From NCBI RefSeq assembly GCF_010729895.1, contig NZ_AP022612.1:2914001-2978000 (forward strand): a stretch of 64,000 nucleotides of DNA, read 5' to 3'. The position numbers and the translations under genes were made by a program. The notes beneath the pieces are model-generated. The model had not been told where the DNA came from. It ran no database searches and saw only the letters and a list, made by a program, of their open reading frames with translations. This document shows, piece after piece, positions 25,130-34,797 of this stretch. The stretch comes from Mycolicibacterium confluentis (GTDB taxonomy: Bacteria; Actinomycetota; Actinomycetes; Mycobacteriales; Mycobacteriaceae). Positions within the stretch are counted from its first letter, which is position 1. Every line of letters begins with the position of its first letter.

Positions 25130-25867
25130 ATGACCGCGCCCAGCTCCCTCAGCCAACCCGTCAGCCTCGACGCCCTGATTCGGGCCATCAAGTCGGTGCA
25201 CGAGGACGCACTCGACCAGCTGACCGACGCCATGCTGGCCGCTGAACACCTCAGTGAGGTCGCCGACCACCTGATCGGTCACTTCGTCGACCAGGCGCGC
25301 CGTTCCGGTGCGTCCTGGACCGAGATCGGCAAGTGCATGGGCGTGACGAAGCAGGCCGCGCAGAAGCGCTTCGCCGCCAAGGGCGAGGCGCTGGACCCCA
25401 ACGAGGGATTCCAGCGCTTCACACCAAGGGCCCGCAGTGCAGTCGTCGCCGCCCAGACCGCCGCGCAGGCCGCCCGCAGCCAGGAGATCACGACCGATCA
25501 CCTGATCCTCGGTCTGCTGACCGACCCCGAAAGCCTTGCCGTCACGCTGTTGACCAAGGAGCGGATCGACCTCGACGCCCTGCGGGCCGCCGTCGAGTCG
25601 CCGCCCGGACCGGGCGAGGCCCTCGAACTGGTGCCCTTCAGCGCCGCCGCCAAGAAAGCCCTCGAACTGACCTTCCGCGAGGCGTTGCGCCTCGGCCACA
25701 ACTACATCGGCACCGAGCACCTCGTGCTGGCCCTCCTCGAATGCGAGAACGACGCGGCGACGCCCGGTCCTCTGCATCGCGCCGGCGCCGACAAAGCACG
25801 GTTCGAGGCCGACCTGATCTCGGCGCTGTCGGCCCTGACAGGAACAAAACCAGACGATGCGTCGTAG
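25130..25867 (+). CDS. clpC2: ClpC2-like Clp N-domain protein
   Basis: A 245-residue protein matching M. tuberculosis ClpC2 (Rv2667) in context and layout. The N-terminal ~85 residues include an HTH-like unit (SWTEIGKCMGVTKQAAQKRF). After a linker comes a Clp N-terminal domain with two related repeats: SQEITTDHLILGLLTD and HNYIGTEHLVLALLE. It has no ATPase modules. ClpC2 is reported to bind cyclomarin-type compounds that target the ClpC1 N-domain. The HTH-like part and the twin palindromes directly upstream suggest that it represses its own promoter. The ATG at 25130 was chosen because it lies at the predicted transcription start. Confidence 0.85.
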   Translation: MTAPSSLSQPVSLDALIRAIKSVHEDALDQLTDAMLAAEHLSEVADHLIGHFVDQARRSGASWTEIGKCMGVTKQAAQKRFAAKGEALDPNEGFQRFTPRARSAVVAAQTAAQAARSQEITTDHLILGLLTDPESLAVTLLTKERIDLDALRAAVESPPGPGEALELVPFSAAAKKALELTFREALRLGHNYIGTEHLVLALLECENDAATPGPLHRAGADKARFEADLISALSALTGTKPDDAS

Positions 25868-25875
25868 ACCTGGTC

Positions 25876-26295
25876 ATGAAACTCGATCACAGCGCCCGGG
25901 CCCTCATCGGCGACGGTGCCAACGCGACACTCGTGACCCTCAACCCCGACGGCAGCCCGCAGGTCAGTGTCGTCTGGGTGGCTCTGGAGTCCACGCCCGA
26001 CGGCGACGAACTGGTCTCCGCTCATCTCGCCGTCTACCAGAAGATCCGCAACATCAGGCGAGACCCCCGGGTCGCGGTCACCATCATCTCTGACACCGCC
26101 GGCCCCGGAATGCGGCCTTACCTCGCGATCACCGGCACCGCCCATATCGTCGAAGGAGGGGCTCCCGAACTGCTGACGAAACTGTCGGCGGTCCTGACGC
26201 CCGGCAGCGGATTTCCCCCGCCGGGATCACCTCCCGGCTACCTGACCCGAATCCGCATCGAGAAGGTGGGCGGGATCGGCCCCTGGGCCGCCTAA
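25876..26295 (+). CDS. PPOX-class flavin/F420-dependent oxidoreductase
   Basis: A 139-residue split-barrel protein: ARALIGDGANATLVTLNPDG and SPQVSVVWVALE, then KIRNIRRDPRVAVTI, the layout of pyridoxamine-oxidase-like or F420-binding proteins. Such enzymes reduce diverse substrates with F420H2 or flavin. It starts 8 bases after clpC2 ends and is likely cotranscribed with it. Confidence 0.8.
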   Translation: MKLDHSARALIGDGANATLVTLNPDGSPQVSVVWVALESTPDGDELVSAHLAVYQKIRNIRRDPRVAVTIISDTAGPGMRPYLAITGTAHIVEGGAPELLTKLSAVLTPGSGFPPPGSPPGYLTRIRIEKVGGIGPWAA

Positions 26296-26334
26296 ACGCA
26301 GACTCCCGACGCCGCCGACGCGGGGTGTGCCATC

Positions 26335-26850
26335 ATGCCAGGCATGCGTCGTTGGTTCACCACCCTGCTGACAGTCGTCGCGACTCTCGCGTTGAGCGGC
26401 ATCACCGTCGGCGCGATGCCGACCGCGGTTGCGGCCGACAGCCCGATCGGTCGACTCGGCGACACGTTGCGGGTCCAGGACGGCGACCTGATCGCCGACG
26501 TCACGGTGTTGAGCCTGGAGCCCTCCGAGGTCCCGCCCGGGTTCGGCTATCCCCCGCGCCCGCCGCGCCAGCAGGTGTGGAAGGCCAAGGTCGCCGTCCA
26601 GGCCGTGCAGGTGCCCAATCCGTACGCCATGGCGGTGTCGTTTCAGTTCAGCGGTGTGACGCCGACGGGCGACGCCTATCAGCCGCGCAACAGCGACGCT
26701 CCCGAGGCTCTGCAGTACGGACTGCAGAACGCGCCGCAGGGATCGGCAGTGGGCGGTTTCGTGTACTGGGACTGCTACCGCGACCTGGTGTCCAACATCG
26801 TCCTGACGAACAAGAAGACCGGCCAGCGGCTGGCACAGTGGAACGTCTGA
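26335..26850 (+). CDS. Secreted MPT63-like protein
   Basis: About 171 residues (168 from the ATG at 26344). A twin-Arg-less signal peptide (RRWFTTLLTVVATLALSG, cleavage near AVAA) is followed by a small beta-rich domain with WKAKVAVQAVQVPNPYAMAV, SFQFSGVTPTGDAYQPR and VGGFVYWDCYRDLV. This order resembles MPT63 (DUF1942), an immunoglobulin-like secreted protein of unknown role. The position fits the ortholog of Rv2668. Confidence 0.7.
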   Translation: MPGMRRWFTTLLTVVATLALSGITVGAMPTAVAADSPIGRLGDTLRVQDGDLIADVTVLSLEPSEVPPGFGYPPRPPRQQVWKAKVAVQAVQVPNPYAMAVSFQFSGVTPTGDAYQPRNSDAPEALQYGLQNAPQGSAVGGFVYWDCYRDLVSNIVLTNKKTGQRLAQWNV

Positions 26851-26851
26851 G

Positions 26852-27391
26852 TTGGACCAGCGGGTAACCGTCACTGCTGCCACGGATTCCGATCTCGACG
26901 AGCTGGCTGCCGTTGCAGCACAGACCTTTCCGTTGGCCTGCCCGCCCGCGGTGTCGCACGAGAACGTCGCGGCGTTCATCGCGCAGAATCTGACGGCGGA
27001 CCGGTTCGCCACCTACCTTCGCGACCCGGAGCGCGCGGTGCTGATCGCAACGGTCGATGGCCGAATCGTCGGCTACGCCATGATGATTCGTGGTGTTCCC
27101 GACGATCCGGTGGTTCAGGAGGCCGTCACCGTACGGCCCGCCGTGGAGCTGTCGAAGATGTACGTGCTGCCCGACGCGCACGGCTCAGCGGTGGCCGCGG
27201 AACTGATGACCGCAGCCGTGCAGCGTGCCACTGAGGACGGCGCCGCCGCGGTGTGGCTCGGGGTGAACCAGAACAACCGACGGGCACAGCGCTTCTACGC
27301 CAAGCACGGCTTCAGCGTCAGCGGCACCAAGACGTTTCTGCTCGGCACGCATCTCGAGAACGACTACGTGATGCTGCGGGTGCTGGCATAG
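26852..27391 (+). CDS. GNAT-family acetyltransferase
   Basis: A 179-residue protein with the GNAT order: N-terminal VTAATDSDLDEL, strand LIATVDGRIVGYAMM, LSKMYVLPDAHGSAVAAELM (the acetyl-CoA loop with a degenerate Q/R-x-x-G-x-A) and WLGVNQNNRRAQRFYAKHGF. Substrate unknown. The start is a TTG one base after the preceding stop, so the pair is translationally coupled. Corresponds in position to Rv2669. Confidence 0.85.
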   Translation: MDQRVTVTAATDSDLDELAAVAAQTFPLACPPAVSHENVAAFIAQNLTADRFATYLRDPERAVLIATVDGRIVGYAMMIRGVPDDPVVQEAVTVRPAVELSKMYVLPDAHGSAVAAELMTAAVQRATEDGAAAVWLGVNQNNRRAQRFYAKHGFSVSGTKTFLLGTHLENDYVMLRVLA

Positions 27392-27507
27392 CTTCACGGG
27401 CCGTCCAATGCCCGCCGACGGTCCGCATTTGTACGCCAAATACGGCTGGGGTCCCCCCGCGTGCAGGGGCGTCACCGTACAAACACGGCCCGTTGCGGGG
27501 TTAGTTC
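27392..27507. terminator. Nested inverted repeats between convergent genes
   Basis: TTTGTACG (27428-27435) pairs with CGTACAAA (27476-27483); inside it CCCC and GGGG runs can pair, and an outer CACGGGCCG/CGGCCC pair is also present. The position between the converging GNAT and ZapE-like genes suggests a two-way terminator. Confidence 0.5.
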
Positions 27508-28536
27508 CTAGCCCAATTCCATGCCGGCTGCGGTCAACGCCAACAACCGCGAGGTCGCGCGCAGATACTTCTTCCGGTAACCGCCGGCCAGCATCTCCTC
27601 GCTGAAGATGGTGTCCAGCTTCTCACCCGAGGCCACCACCGGGATGCCCGCGTCGTAGAGGCGGTCGGTCAGCGACACCAGGCGCAGTGCCACGTTCTGG
27701 TCGTCGAGGGCGTGCACACCGGTGATGAACACGGCCTCCACATCCTCGATCAGCGTCAGGTAGCGCGACGGGTGCATGGTCGCCAGATGCGCACACAGCG
27801 CGTCGAACTCGTCCAACGTCGCACCGGGGACCCGACCGGCACGCTCGGCGACCTCATCGTCGGTCAGGGGCTCAGGCGCGGGAGGCAGGCCACGGTGCCG
27901 GTAGTCGGGGCCCTCGATGCGCACGGTCGTGAAGATCTGCGACAGCGTGTTGATCTCGCGCAGGAAGTCCTGGGCGGCGAACCGGCCCTCGCCCAACTGC
28001 TCGGGCAGCGTGTTCGACGTCGCCGCGATGGACACGCCGCGCTCCACCAACTGCGACAGCATGCGCGAGACCAGCGTCGTGTTGCCGGGGTCGTCGAGTT
28101 CGAACTCGTCGATGCAGACCACGACGTAGTCGGCCAACAGGTCGATGCACTCGGTGAACCCGAACACCCCCGCCAACTGCGTGAGCTCGCCGAAGGTCGC
28201 GAACGCCGCCTTCCCCGCGTCGGCCCCCGCGAGCGTGAAGTACGTCGACGCCAACAGGTGCGTCTTGCCCACGCCGAACCCACCGTCGAGATAGATGCCG
28301 ACACCGGGCAGCACCTCGCGCTTGCCGAACATCTTCTTCTTGCCGGCCCGGCGCGCGACCGCGTTGGTGCAGAAGTCCCGGCATGCCACCACGGCGGCCG
28401 CCTGACTCGGTTCGGCGGGATCAGGACGGTAGCTGTCGAAGCTGACGTCGGTGAACGTCGGCGGCGGAACCAACTGAGCGATCAACCGTTCTGGCGACAC
28501 CGTCGGATGCCGGTCGACGAGATGGGGGGCGAGCAT
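27508..28536 (-). CDS. zapE: AFG1/ZapE-family ATPase
   Basis: A 342-residue ATPase. Walker A is GGFGVGKTHLL (about residue 95) and Walker B VVVCIDEFELDD, followed by sensor-like AATSNTLPEQLG. ZapE binds FtsZ in E. coli, and mitochondrial AFG1/LACE1 helps protein quality control; the mycobacterial role is not established. The ATG at 28536 (MLAPHL) was preferred to a TTG nine codons earlier. It is divergent from the RibD-like gene, as Rv2670c is from Rv2671. Confidence 0.88.
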   Translation of the reverse strand: MLAPHLVDRHPTVSPERLIAQLVPPPTFTDVSFDSYRPDPAEPSQAAAVVACRDFCTNAVARRAGKKKMFGKREVLPGVGIYLDGGFGVGKTHLLASTYFTLAGADAGKAAFATFGELTQLAGVFGFTECIDLLADYVVVCIDEFELDDPGNTTLVSRMLSQLVERGVSIAATSNTLPEQLGEGRFAAQDFLREINTLSQIFTTVRIEGPDYRHRGLPPAPEPLTDDEVAERAGRVPGATLDEFDALCAHLATMHPSRYLTLIEDVEAVFITGVHALDDQNVALRLVSLTDRLYDAGIPVVASGEKLDTIFSEEMLAGGYRKKYLRATSRLLALTAAGMELG

Positions 28537-28571
28537 GGCAGGAACTGTAGCGACGTGCTGCAATCGAACTC

Positions 28572-29345
28572 ATGGCCGAACCCGACGCTGGGACGCAACT
28601 CACACTGCTCGACGGTGCCGGCCCGGTCGGAGAAGAGCGCCTGGCGCAGTTGTACGCCTACCCGCCGGAGCTGACCCGCTGCTGGGTCCGATCCAACTTC
28701 ATCGCCAGCCTCGACGGGGGCGCGACGGCCGGCGGGAAGTCCGGGGACCTGGGTGGGCCCGGCGACCGCGCCCTGTTCACCCTGATGCGCGGGAACGCCG
28801 ACGTGGTGGTCGTCGGCGCCGGAACCGTCCGCGTCGAGAACTACGGCGGCGTGCAGTTGTCCGTCGCCGCCCGCCAGGCCCGACAGGCGCGCGGGCAGGC
28901 CGAGGTCCCTCCGATCGCGGTCGTCTCGAGGTCGGGTCAGCTGGACCGCGACATGAAGGTGTTCACTCACACTGAGGTGCCGCCGCTGATCCTCACGTGC
29001 GGCTCCGCCCTGGCTGCCACCACCACACGGCTCGGGGACGTCGCGACCGTCATCGACTGCTCCAACTCCGACCCAGACCAGGTCGACCTGAGGTTCGCGC
29101 TGGCCGCGCTCGCCGGCCGCGGGCTGCTGCGTGTGCTGACCGAAGGCGGCCCCCTGCTGCACGACACGTTGATCGCGGCGGGCCTGCTTGATGAAATCTG
29201 CCTGTCCATCGCCCCGGCGCTGGTCGGTGGAGCTGCGCACCGCATCGCGAGCGGCCCAGACGAGACGCGGATGCCGATGCGCCGGGCCCACCTGCTTGCC
29301 GACGACTCCGGATTTCTGTACACGCGCTACGTGCGGGAAGCATGA
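28572..29345 (+). CDS. RibD C-terminal-domain reductase
   Basis: A 257-residue dihydrofolate-reductase-fold protein: VRSNFIASLDGGATAGGKSG, DVVVVGAGTVRVENYGG and LRVLTEGGPLLHDTLIAAGL. These match the reductase half of RibD, without the deaminase half. Rv2671, which sits here in M. tuberculosis, is reported to act as a weak alternative dihydrofolate reductase. It likely needs NADPH. Confidence 0.87.
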   Translation: MAEPDAGTQLTLLDGAGPVGEERLAQLYAYPPELTRCWVRSNFIASLDGGATAGGKSGDLGGPGDRALFTLMRGNADVVVVGAGTVRVENYGGVQLSVAARQARQARGQAEVPPIAVVSRSGQLDRDMKVFTHTEVPPLILTCGSALAATTTRLGDVATVIDCSNSDPDQVDLRFALAALAGRGLLRVLTEGGPLLHDTLIAAGLLDEICLSIAPALVGGAAHRIASGPDETRMPMRRAHLLADDSGFLYTRYVREA

Positions 29346-29376
29346 GTCGGGTGATGTGCTCGCTACTCTTGGCGGC

Positions 29377-30936
29377 ATGAGTCGGCAGGCCCAGTTCGCC
29401 ACGCTCCTTGTCGCGGCGACAACACTTCTGGCGGGCTGCGCCCCCATCATCGGCGCCGACCCGCGCTACGCCACCGACCGGAGCCACGGCGACCACGACG
29501 CCGCACCCACCAGCGAGGCACCTTCGGGACCGGCTCCGATCGCGGCCCCGAAGGCCGATCTGGCCTGGCAGGACTGCACCGACCGGGTCTTCGGCGACGC
29601 CGGGGTGCGCGGCGCTCCCGGGGTGACGCTCGAATGCGCCGACTATGACGCAGACCTCGACCCGATCAACGGTGCCACCGGGTCCCTGCGTATCGGCGTG
29701 GTGCGGGCACGGTCGGAGGAGACACCGGCCGACGCCGGGCCTGTCGTCTTCACCAGCGGCACCGACATGGCCAGTTCGCATCAACTGCCGGTCTGGGTGA
29801 CCGGCGCGGGCGCCGACATCCTCAAGACGAACCCCGTCGTCGCCGTTGACCGTCGCGGACTCGGCACGTCCAGCGCGGTCGACTGCCGCGACCTGTACGA
29901 CCGTCAGGAGATGCGCGATCAGGCGCAGTTCGAACCGGGCGACGATCCCGTGGCCAACCTGGGGGCCGTCACGCTGACGGCAACGACCTCGTGCACCGAC
30001 ATCATCGCGCCCGGCGACTCGGCCTACGACAGCGCGCACGCCGCCGAGGATCTGGAACGGCTGCGCAGCATCTGGGACGTCCCGGCACTGGCACTCGTCG
30101 GTGTCGGCAACGGCGCGCAGATCGCGATGGCCTACGCCGGCTCACACCCCGACAAGGTCTCGCGCCTGGTCCTGGACTCACCACTGCCCCCTGCCATCAG
30201 CGCCGAGGCCACGGCCGAACAGCGGGTGAAGGGACAGCAGGCCGCACTCGACGCCTTCGCGGCCCAATGCGCGGCCGTGAACTGCCCGTTGGGCCCCGAC
30301 GCCAAAGCCGCGGTCGGCTCGCTCTTGTCGGCCGCGCGGAACGGCAACGGCCCGGGCGGGGCCTCGGTCGCGGCGCTGACCAACGCAATCGTTTTCGCGC
30401 TGGGCTTTCCCGACGGCGACCGCATCGCCTCCACCAACGCGCTGGCCCGGACGCTGGCCGAGGCGCGCTCGGGTGACGCCGGACCGCTGCTTGACCTGAT
30501 CGGTCGCGCCGAGGCGCTTCGCGACACCGACGGGCAGTTCATCAACCGCTGCAGCGACTCGCTGAACCGGCCGACCCCGGACCGGGTCCGCGAACTCGTC
30601 GTCGCCTGGCCCAAGCTGTACCCGCAGTTCGGCGTCGTCGGCGCGCTCGATCTCGTGAAGTGCCTGAACTGGCCCAGCGGATCCGCACCGCAGGACCCCA
30701 AGAACCTCAAGATCGACGTGCTGCTGCTCGGGGTGCAGAACGACCCGATCGTGGGCTCGGAGGGCGTGGCCGCGACCGCGGCGACGATCATCAACGCCGG
30801 CGCCACCAGCAAACGCGTGATGTGGCAGGGCATCGGGCACGGTGCGAGCATCTACTCGACCTGCGCGGTGCCGCCACTGCTGTCCTACCTCGACAGCGGC
30901 AGGGCGCCGTCGACGGACACGTACTGCCCCGCCTGA
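29377..30936 (+). CDS. Lipoprotein with alpha/beta-hydrolase fold, nucleophile replaced
   Basis: A 519-residue protein with a lipobox (TTLLAGC), so it should be anchored outside the membrane. The TAP-like alpha/beta hydrolase body is clear: RSIWDVPALALVG, YAGSHPDKVSRLVLDSPLP, an Asp in GVQNDPIVG and His in GIGHGAS. At the nucleophile elbow, where this family has G-x-S-x-G, the sequence is G-V-G-N-G, so the catalytic Ser is a Gly. It matches Rv2672, annotated as a secreted protease, in position. Either it uses another residue or it is a binding protein. The start follows from the signal peptide. Confidence 0.8.
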   Translation: MSRQAQFATLLVAATTLLAGCAPIIGADPRYATDRSHGDHDAAPTSEAPSGPAPIAAPKADLAWQDCTDRVFGDAGVRGAPGVTLECADYDADLDPINGATGSLRIGVVRARSEETPADAGPVVFTSGTDMASSHQLPVWVTGAGADILKTNPVVAVDRRGLGTSSAVDCRDLYDRQEMRDQAQFEPGDDPVANLGAVTLTATTSCTDIIAPGDSAYDSAHAAEDLERLRSIWDVPALALVGVGNGAQIAMAYAGSHPDKVSRLVLDSPLPPAISAEATAEQRVKGQQAALDAFAAQCAAVNCPLGPDAKAAVGSLLSAARNGNGPGGASVAALTNAIVFALGFPDGDRIASTNALARTLAEARSGDAGPLLDLIGRAEALRDTDGQFINRCSDSLNRPTPDRVRELVVAWPKLYPQFGVVGALDLVKCLNWPSGSAPQDPKNLKIDVLLLGVQNDPIVGSEGVAATAATIINAGATSKRVMWQGIGHGASIYSTCAVPPLLSYLDSGRAPSTDTYCPA

Positions 30937-30972
30937 TACGCCCCTCGTGCGCTCCGGTGTAGGTTGCCGTTC

Positions 30973-32268
30973 GTGACGGAAGCTGAATCGACCCCCACAG
31001 GCCTGCGCAGCGCCCTGCTCGCGCCGTTCCGCCCACGCACCAGTGCGCCGAGCACCGCGACCGTGCTGCGCTCGATTCTGTGGCCGATCGCGATCATGTC
31101 GGTCTTCCACCGCAGCTATGTTCTGGCCACCAACGGCTACATCACCGACGACTTCGGCCCGGTGTACCGCGCTGTCAGCAACTTCCGCCGCGGCCTCGAC
31201 ATCTACAACGAGCACTTCGACCACGTCGACCCGCACTACCTGTATCCGCCGGGCGGCACGCTGCTGCTGGCACCGTTCGGCTTCCTGCCCGTCGACGCCT
31301 CGCGGTACTGGTTCATCGCGATCAACACGCTGGCCATCATTCTGGCCGCCTACGTTCTGCTGCGGCTGTTCAAGTTCTCGCTGACCTCGGTCGCGGCCCC
31401 GGCCGTGCTGCTGGCCATGTTTCTCACCGAGTCGGTGACCAGCACCCTCGTCTACACCAACATCAACGGCTGCATTCTGGCGGCCGGGGCACTGTTCTTT
31501 CTGTGGTCGCTGGACGGCCGGCGCAGCCGAGAATGGCTGGCCGGTGTGGCGATCGGCCTGACGCTGGTGGTGAAACCCTCGCTGGCTCCTCTGCTGCTGC
31601 TGCCCGTGCTGAACCGACAGTGGCGACCCCTGGTGGGCGCGTTCGGTGTGCCCTTGGTGTTCAACGTCGCGGCCTGGCCCCTGGTGGCCGACCCGTGGGG
31701 CTTCGTCAAGAACACCGTGCCCTACATCCTGACCACGCGGGACTACTTCAACTCGTCGATCCAGGGCAACGGCATCTACTACGGGCTGCCGGGCTGGCTG
31801 ATCCTGGGGCTGCGAATCCTGTTCCTGCTGTTGGCAATCGGCAGCATGTACCTGCTCTACCGGTACTACCGGACCCGCGATCCGCTGTTCTGGATGCTCA
31901 CGTCCTCGGGCGTTCTTCTGACGGCGTCCTATCTGGTGCTGTCCCTGGGCCAGGGCTACTACTCGATGATGCTGTTCCCCTTCATCATGACGGTGGTGCT
32001 GCCCAACTCCGTGCTGCGCAACTGGCCGGCCTGGCTGGCGATCTACGGGTTCCTGACGATGGACCGCTACCTGATGTGGCACTGGCCGACGACCGGTCGG
32101 TTCCTGGAGTACATGAAGATCACCTACGGCTGGTCGCTGCTGCTGATCGTCGTGTTCTGTGTGCTGTACTTCCGCTACCTCGACGCCAAGCAGGACGGCC
32201 GATTGGATGAAGGCATTGATCCGCCATGGATGACGCAGGAGAAACAGCGCGCTAGCGTAGACCGATGA
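30973..32268 (+). CDS. aftC: Alpha-(1->3)-arabinofuranosyltransferase AftC
   Basis: A 431-residue GT-C-fold membrane enzyme with about ten transmembrane helices. The first outer loop holds the Asp pair in GYITDDFGPVYRA, as in GT87 enzymes; AftC uses decaprenyl-phosphoryl-arabinose to add branch points in arabinogalactan and lipoarabinomannan. Position and length match Rv2673. I chose GTG at 30973. The stop overlaps the msrB start by 4 bases. Confidence 0.88.
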   Translation: MTEAESTPTGLRSALLAPFRPRTSAPSTATVLRSILWPIAIMSVFHRSYVLATNGYITDDFGPVYRAVSNFRRGLDIYNEHFDHVDPHYLYPPGGTLLLAPFGFLPVDASRYWFIAINTLAIILAAYVLLRLFKFSLTSVAAPAVLLAMFLTESVTSTLVYTNINGCILAAGALFFLWSLDGRRSREWLAGVAIGLTLVVKPSLAPLLLLPVLNRQWRPLVGAFGVPLVFNVAAWPLVADPWGFVKNTVPYILTTRDYFNSSIQGNGIYYGLPGWLILGLRILFLLLAIGSMYLLYRYYRTRDPLFWMLTSSGVLLTASYLVLSLGQGYYSMMLFPFIMTVVLPNSVLRNWPAWLAIYGFLTMDRYLMWHWPTTGRFLEYMKITYGWSLLLIVVFCVLYFRYLDAKQDGRLDEGIDPPWMTQEKQRASVDR

Positions 32269-32687
32269 GCCCCTCTCCCCTGCCGCCGCCCAAGATTGCG
32301 CTCACCGACGACGAGTGGCGCGAGAAGCTCACGCCTGAGGAGTTCGCGGTGCTGCGCCGGGGGGGAACGGAGCGCCCGGGGGTCGGCGAGTACACCGACA
32401 CCCACACCGAGGGCGTCTACCAGTGCAGGGCGTGCGGGGCCGAATTGTTCCGCAGCACAGAGAAATTCGATTCGCACTGCGGTTGGCCGTCGTTCTTCGA
32501 CCCGACCCACTCAGATGCGGTGATCCTGCGGCCCGACGACTCGCACGGCATGCGTCGCGTCGAGGTGCTGTGCGCGACGTGCCACAGCCACCTCGGGCAC
32601 GTGTTCACCGGCGAGGGGTATCTGACGCCCACGGACCAGCGCTACTGCATCAACTCGATCTCGCTGAGGCTGGTGCCCAAGCCTTAG
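32265..32687 (+). CDS. msrB: Peptide methionine-R-sulfoxide reductase MsrB
   Basis: A 140-residue MsrB with zinc-binding Cys pairs (CRACG and CATC), the substrate-site SHCGWPSFFDP, and the catalytic Cys in RYCINSISL near the C-terminus. It repairs methionine-R-sulfoxide with thioredoxin. It starts by ATGA overlap with aftC. Confidence 0.95.
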   Translation: MSPSPLPPPKIALTDDEWREKLTPEEFAVLRRGGTERPGVGEYTDTHTEGVYQCRACGAELFRSTEKFDSHCGWPSFFDPTHSDAVILRPDDSHGMRRVEVLCATCHSHLGHVFTGEGYLTPTDQRYCINSISLRLVPKP

Positions 32688-32691
32688 GGCC

Positions 32692-33387
32692 TTACGGCAG
32701 CGCGGTCACCAACTGCTCGACGCTCACGCGCGGGCCCGTGAAGAACGGGGTCTCCTCGCGGACGTGCCGACGCGCCTCGGTGGCCCGCAGATCACGCATC
32801 AGGTCGACGATCCGGTACAGCTCCGGGGCCTCGAAGGCCAGCAGCCACTCGTAGTCGCCCAGCGCGAACGCGGGAACGGTGTTGGCCCGGACATCCTTGT
32901 AGCCACGCGCGGCCATGCCGTGGTCGGCCAGCATCTTTCGGCGGTCCTCGTCGGGCAGCAGGTACCAGTCCAGCGAGCGCACGAACGGGTACACGCAGAC
33001 GTAGTTGCCGGGCTCCTCGCCGGCCAGGAATGCCGGGATGTGGCTCTTGTTGAACTCGGCGGGCCGATGCAGTGCGACGCTGCTCCACACCGGGGTGCTC
33101 GAGCGGCCCAGCGTCGTGGTGCGACGGAAGTCGGAGTAGGTGGACTGGAGATCCTCGATGCGCTCGGCGTGGGTCCAGAACATGAAGTCGGCGTCGGCGC
33201 GCAGGCCGGCGACGTCGTAGATTCCGCGCACGACGACGCCCTTGTCCTCCTGCTGCTTGAGGAAGGTCGCGGTCTCGTCGATGACCGCGGCGCGATCCTC
33301 GGGAAGCGCCCCCTGCTCAACCGCGAACACTGAGAACATCAGGTAGCGGATGGTGGCGTTGAGTTCGTCGAAATCCAAGCGAGCCAT
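32692..33387 (-). CDS. hemQ: Coproheme decarboxylase HemQ
   Basis: A 231-residue chlorite-dismutase-family protein. [18 protein letters not shown] and the His in [14 protein letters not shown] are the family's catalytic-Tyr and heme-ligand regions. HemQ makes heme b from coproheme, the last step of the coproporphyrin-dependent pathway. It follows hemY on the same strand and ends 4 bases from msrB's stop. Confidence 0.92.
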   Translation of the reverse strand: MARLDFDELNATIRYLMFSVFAVEQGALPEDRAAVIDETATFLKQQEDKGVVVRGIYDVAGLRADADFMFWTHAERIEDLQSTYSDFRRTTTLGRSSTPVWSSVALHRPAEFNKSHIPAFLAGEEPGNYVCVYPFVRSLDWYLLPDEDRRKMLADHGMAARGYKDVRANTVPAFALGDYEWLLAFEAPELYRIVDLMRDLRATEARRHVREETPFFTGPRVSVEQLVTALP

Positions 33388-33447
33388 GGCTCCATCGTGC
33401 CACGTCGCGTTTTCGGACCCGTCAGGAGGAGGGCCGCGCGGAGTCCG

Positions 33448-34797
33448 TCAAGCCAGGGCCGCGATCTCGGTGGCCGCTCGTGTGGCGGCGGCCACACAGG
33501 CCGGCACTCCGATGCCGTCGAGGTGGCTTCCCGCAACCGCGAGACCTCGTGGCAGACCGTCTCGGATCTCGGCGGCCACCAGCGCGTGGCCCGGCCCGTA
33601 CTGCGGCATCGCGTCGAGCCAGCGCTGCACGCACACGTCCTCGACGGCGACGTCGATGCCGAAAACCGTGCCGAGGTCCTCGAGCGACCAGGCCAGCAGT
33701 TCGTCGTCGGAGGTGTCGCGCGCGACGGTGTCGCCACAGCGGCCGAACGACAGCCGAAGCAGTTCGACATTGCCGCGCCGGCCCCACTTGCGGCTCGACA
33801 ACGTGATGGCCTTGGCGTGCAGGCGCTCGCCGCTGGCCACCAACACACCGGAGCGCTGCGGCAACGGCGTGCCACCCGGCACGGCCAGTGCGACGACGGC
33901 GGCCGACGCCACGGGCACCCGGCTCGCGGCGGCCGCGGTGCGGGGCGCCACGGACGCCACCAACCGTGCCAGGCGCGGCGCGGGGACGGCCAGGACCACG
34001 GCGTCGGCGGTGTAGCCGGTGCCCTCGTCGTCGCGCAGCGACCAGCGCGCACCGTCGGGGGCCAGTGATTCGACGCTCGTCTGGATCCATCGCAACCCGC
34101 TGTGCTGGACCAGGGCCCGCACCAGCACCTCGTATCCGCCGTCGATGGCACCGAACACCGGGGCGCCGGACACCTTGGGCAGTGCGGACCGCACGGCCTC
34201 GGTCAGTGACGGCGCACCGCGATCCAGCGCCGAGGCGACGGTCGGGACGGCCGAACGCATGCCGATGGTCGCCGCGGAGCCCGCGTAGACGCCGCCCAAC
34301 ATCGGATCGACGGACCGGGCCACGACCTGCGCGCCGAACCGGTCCCCCACGATGTCGGCGACCGACGGGTCGGAGCCGGGCTGCCACCGCAGGGGCCGAC
34401 TCGGTTCGCCCGCCATCCGGGCGACGGTCTCGTCGTCGACCAGTCCGGCCATCGATGCCGACGAGCTCGGAATGCCGTTGACGGTGTCGGGCGGCAGGCT
34501 GTGCAGCCGGGCCCCACTGTAGAGCAGCGGACGGACCCCGGTGGTGCCCAGTTGGCTTGCCGCCAAACCCAATTCGGCCAGCAGGGTGGGCACTTCGGGA
34601 CGCCGCACAATGAAGGCTTCGGCGCCGATGTCCAGCGGTTGCCCGCCGACGCGCTCGGTGCGCAGGATTCCGCCGAGACGGTCGGCGGGGTCGAACAGGG
34701 TGATCGAGGCGTCCGCTCCGACGAGGCGGCGCAACCGGTAGGCGGCGACCAGGCCGGAGATGCCTCCGCCCACCACGCAGTAGGACGCCGCGATCAC
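33448..34797 (-). CDS. hemY: Coproporphyrinogen III / protoporphyrinogen oxidase
   Basis: A 449-residue FAD flavoprotein with an N-terminal dinucleotide site ([16 protein letters not shown]) and [17 protein letters not shown]. The C-terminal [17 protein letters not shown] is the second FAD segment. In actinobacteria this enzyme mainly oxidises coproporphyrinogen III (also called CgoX). I chose the GTG that overlaps the hemE stop (GTGA), since the frame extends upstream across hemE without supporting sequence. Confidence 0.92.
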   Translation of the reverse strand: MIAASYCVVGGGISGLVAAYRLRRLVGADASITLFDPADRLGGILRTERVGGQPLDIGAEAFIVRRPEVPTLLAELGLAASQLGTTGVRPLLYSGARLHSLPPDTVNGIPSSSASMAGLVDDETVARMAGEPSRPLRWQPGSDPSVADIVGDRFGAQVVARSVDPMLGGVYAGSAATIGMRSAVPTVASALDRGAPSLTEAVRSALPKVSGAPVFGAIDGGYEVLVRALVQHSGLRWIQTSVESLAPDGARWSLRDDEGTGYTADAVVLAVPAPRLARLVASVAPRTAAAASRVPVASAAVVALAVPGGTPLPQRSGVLVASGERLHAKAITLSSRKWGRRGNVELLRLSFGRCGDTVARDTSDDELLAWSLEDLGTVFGIDVAVEDVCVQRWLDAMPQYGPGHALVAAEIRDGLPRGLAVAGSHLDGIGVPACVAAATRAATEIAALA

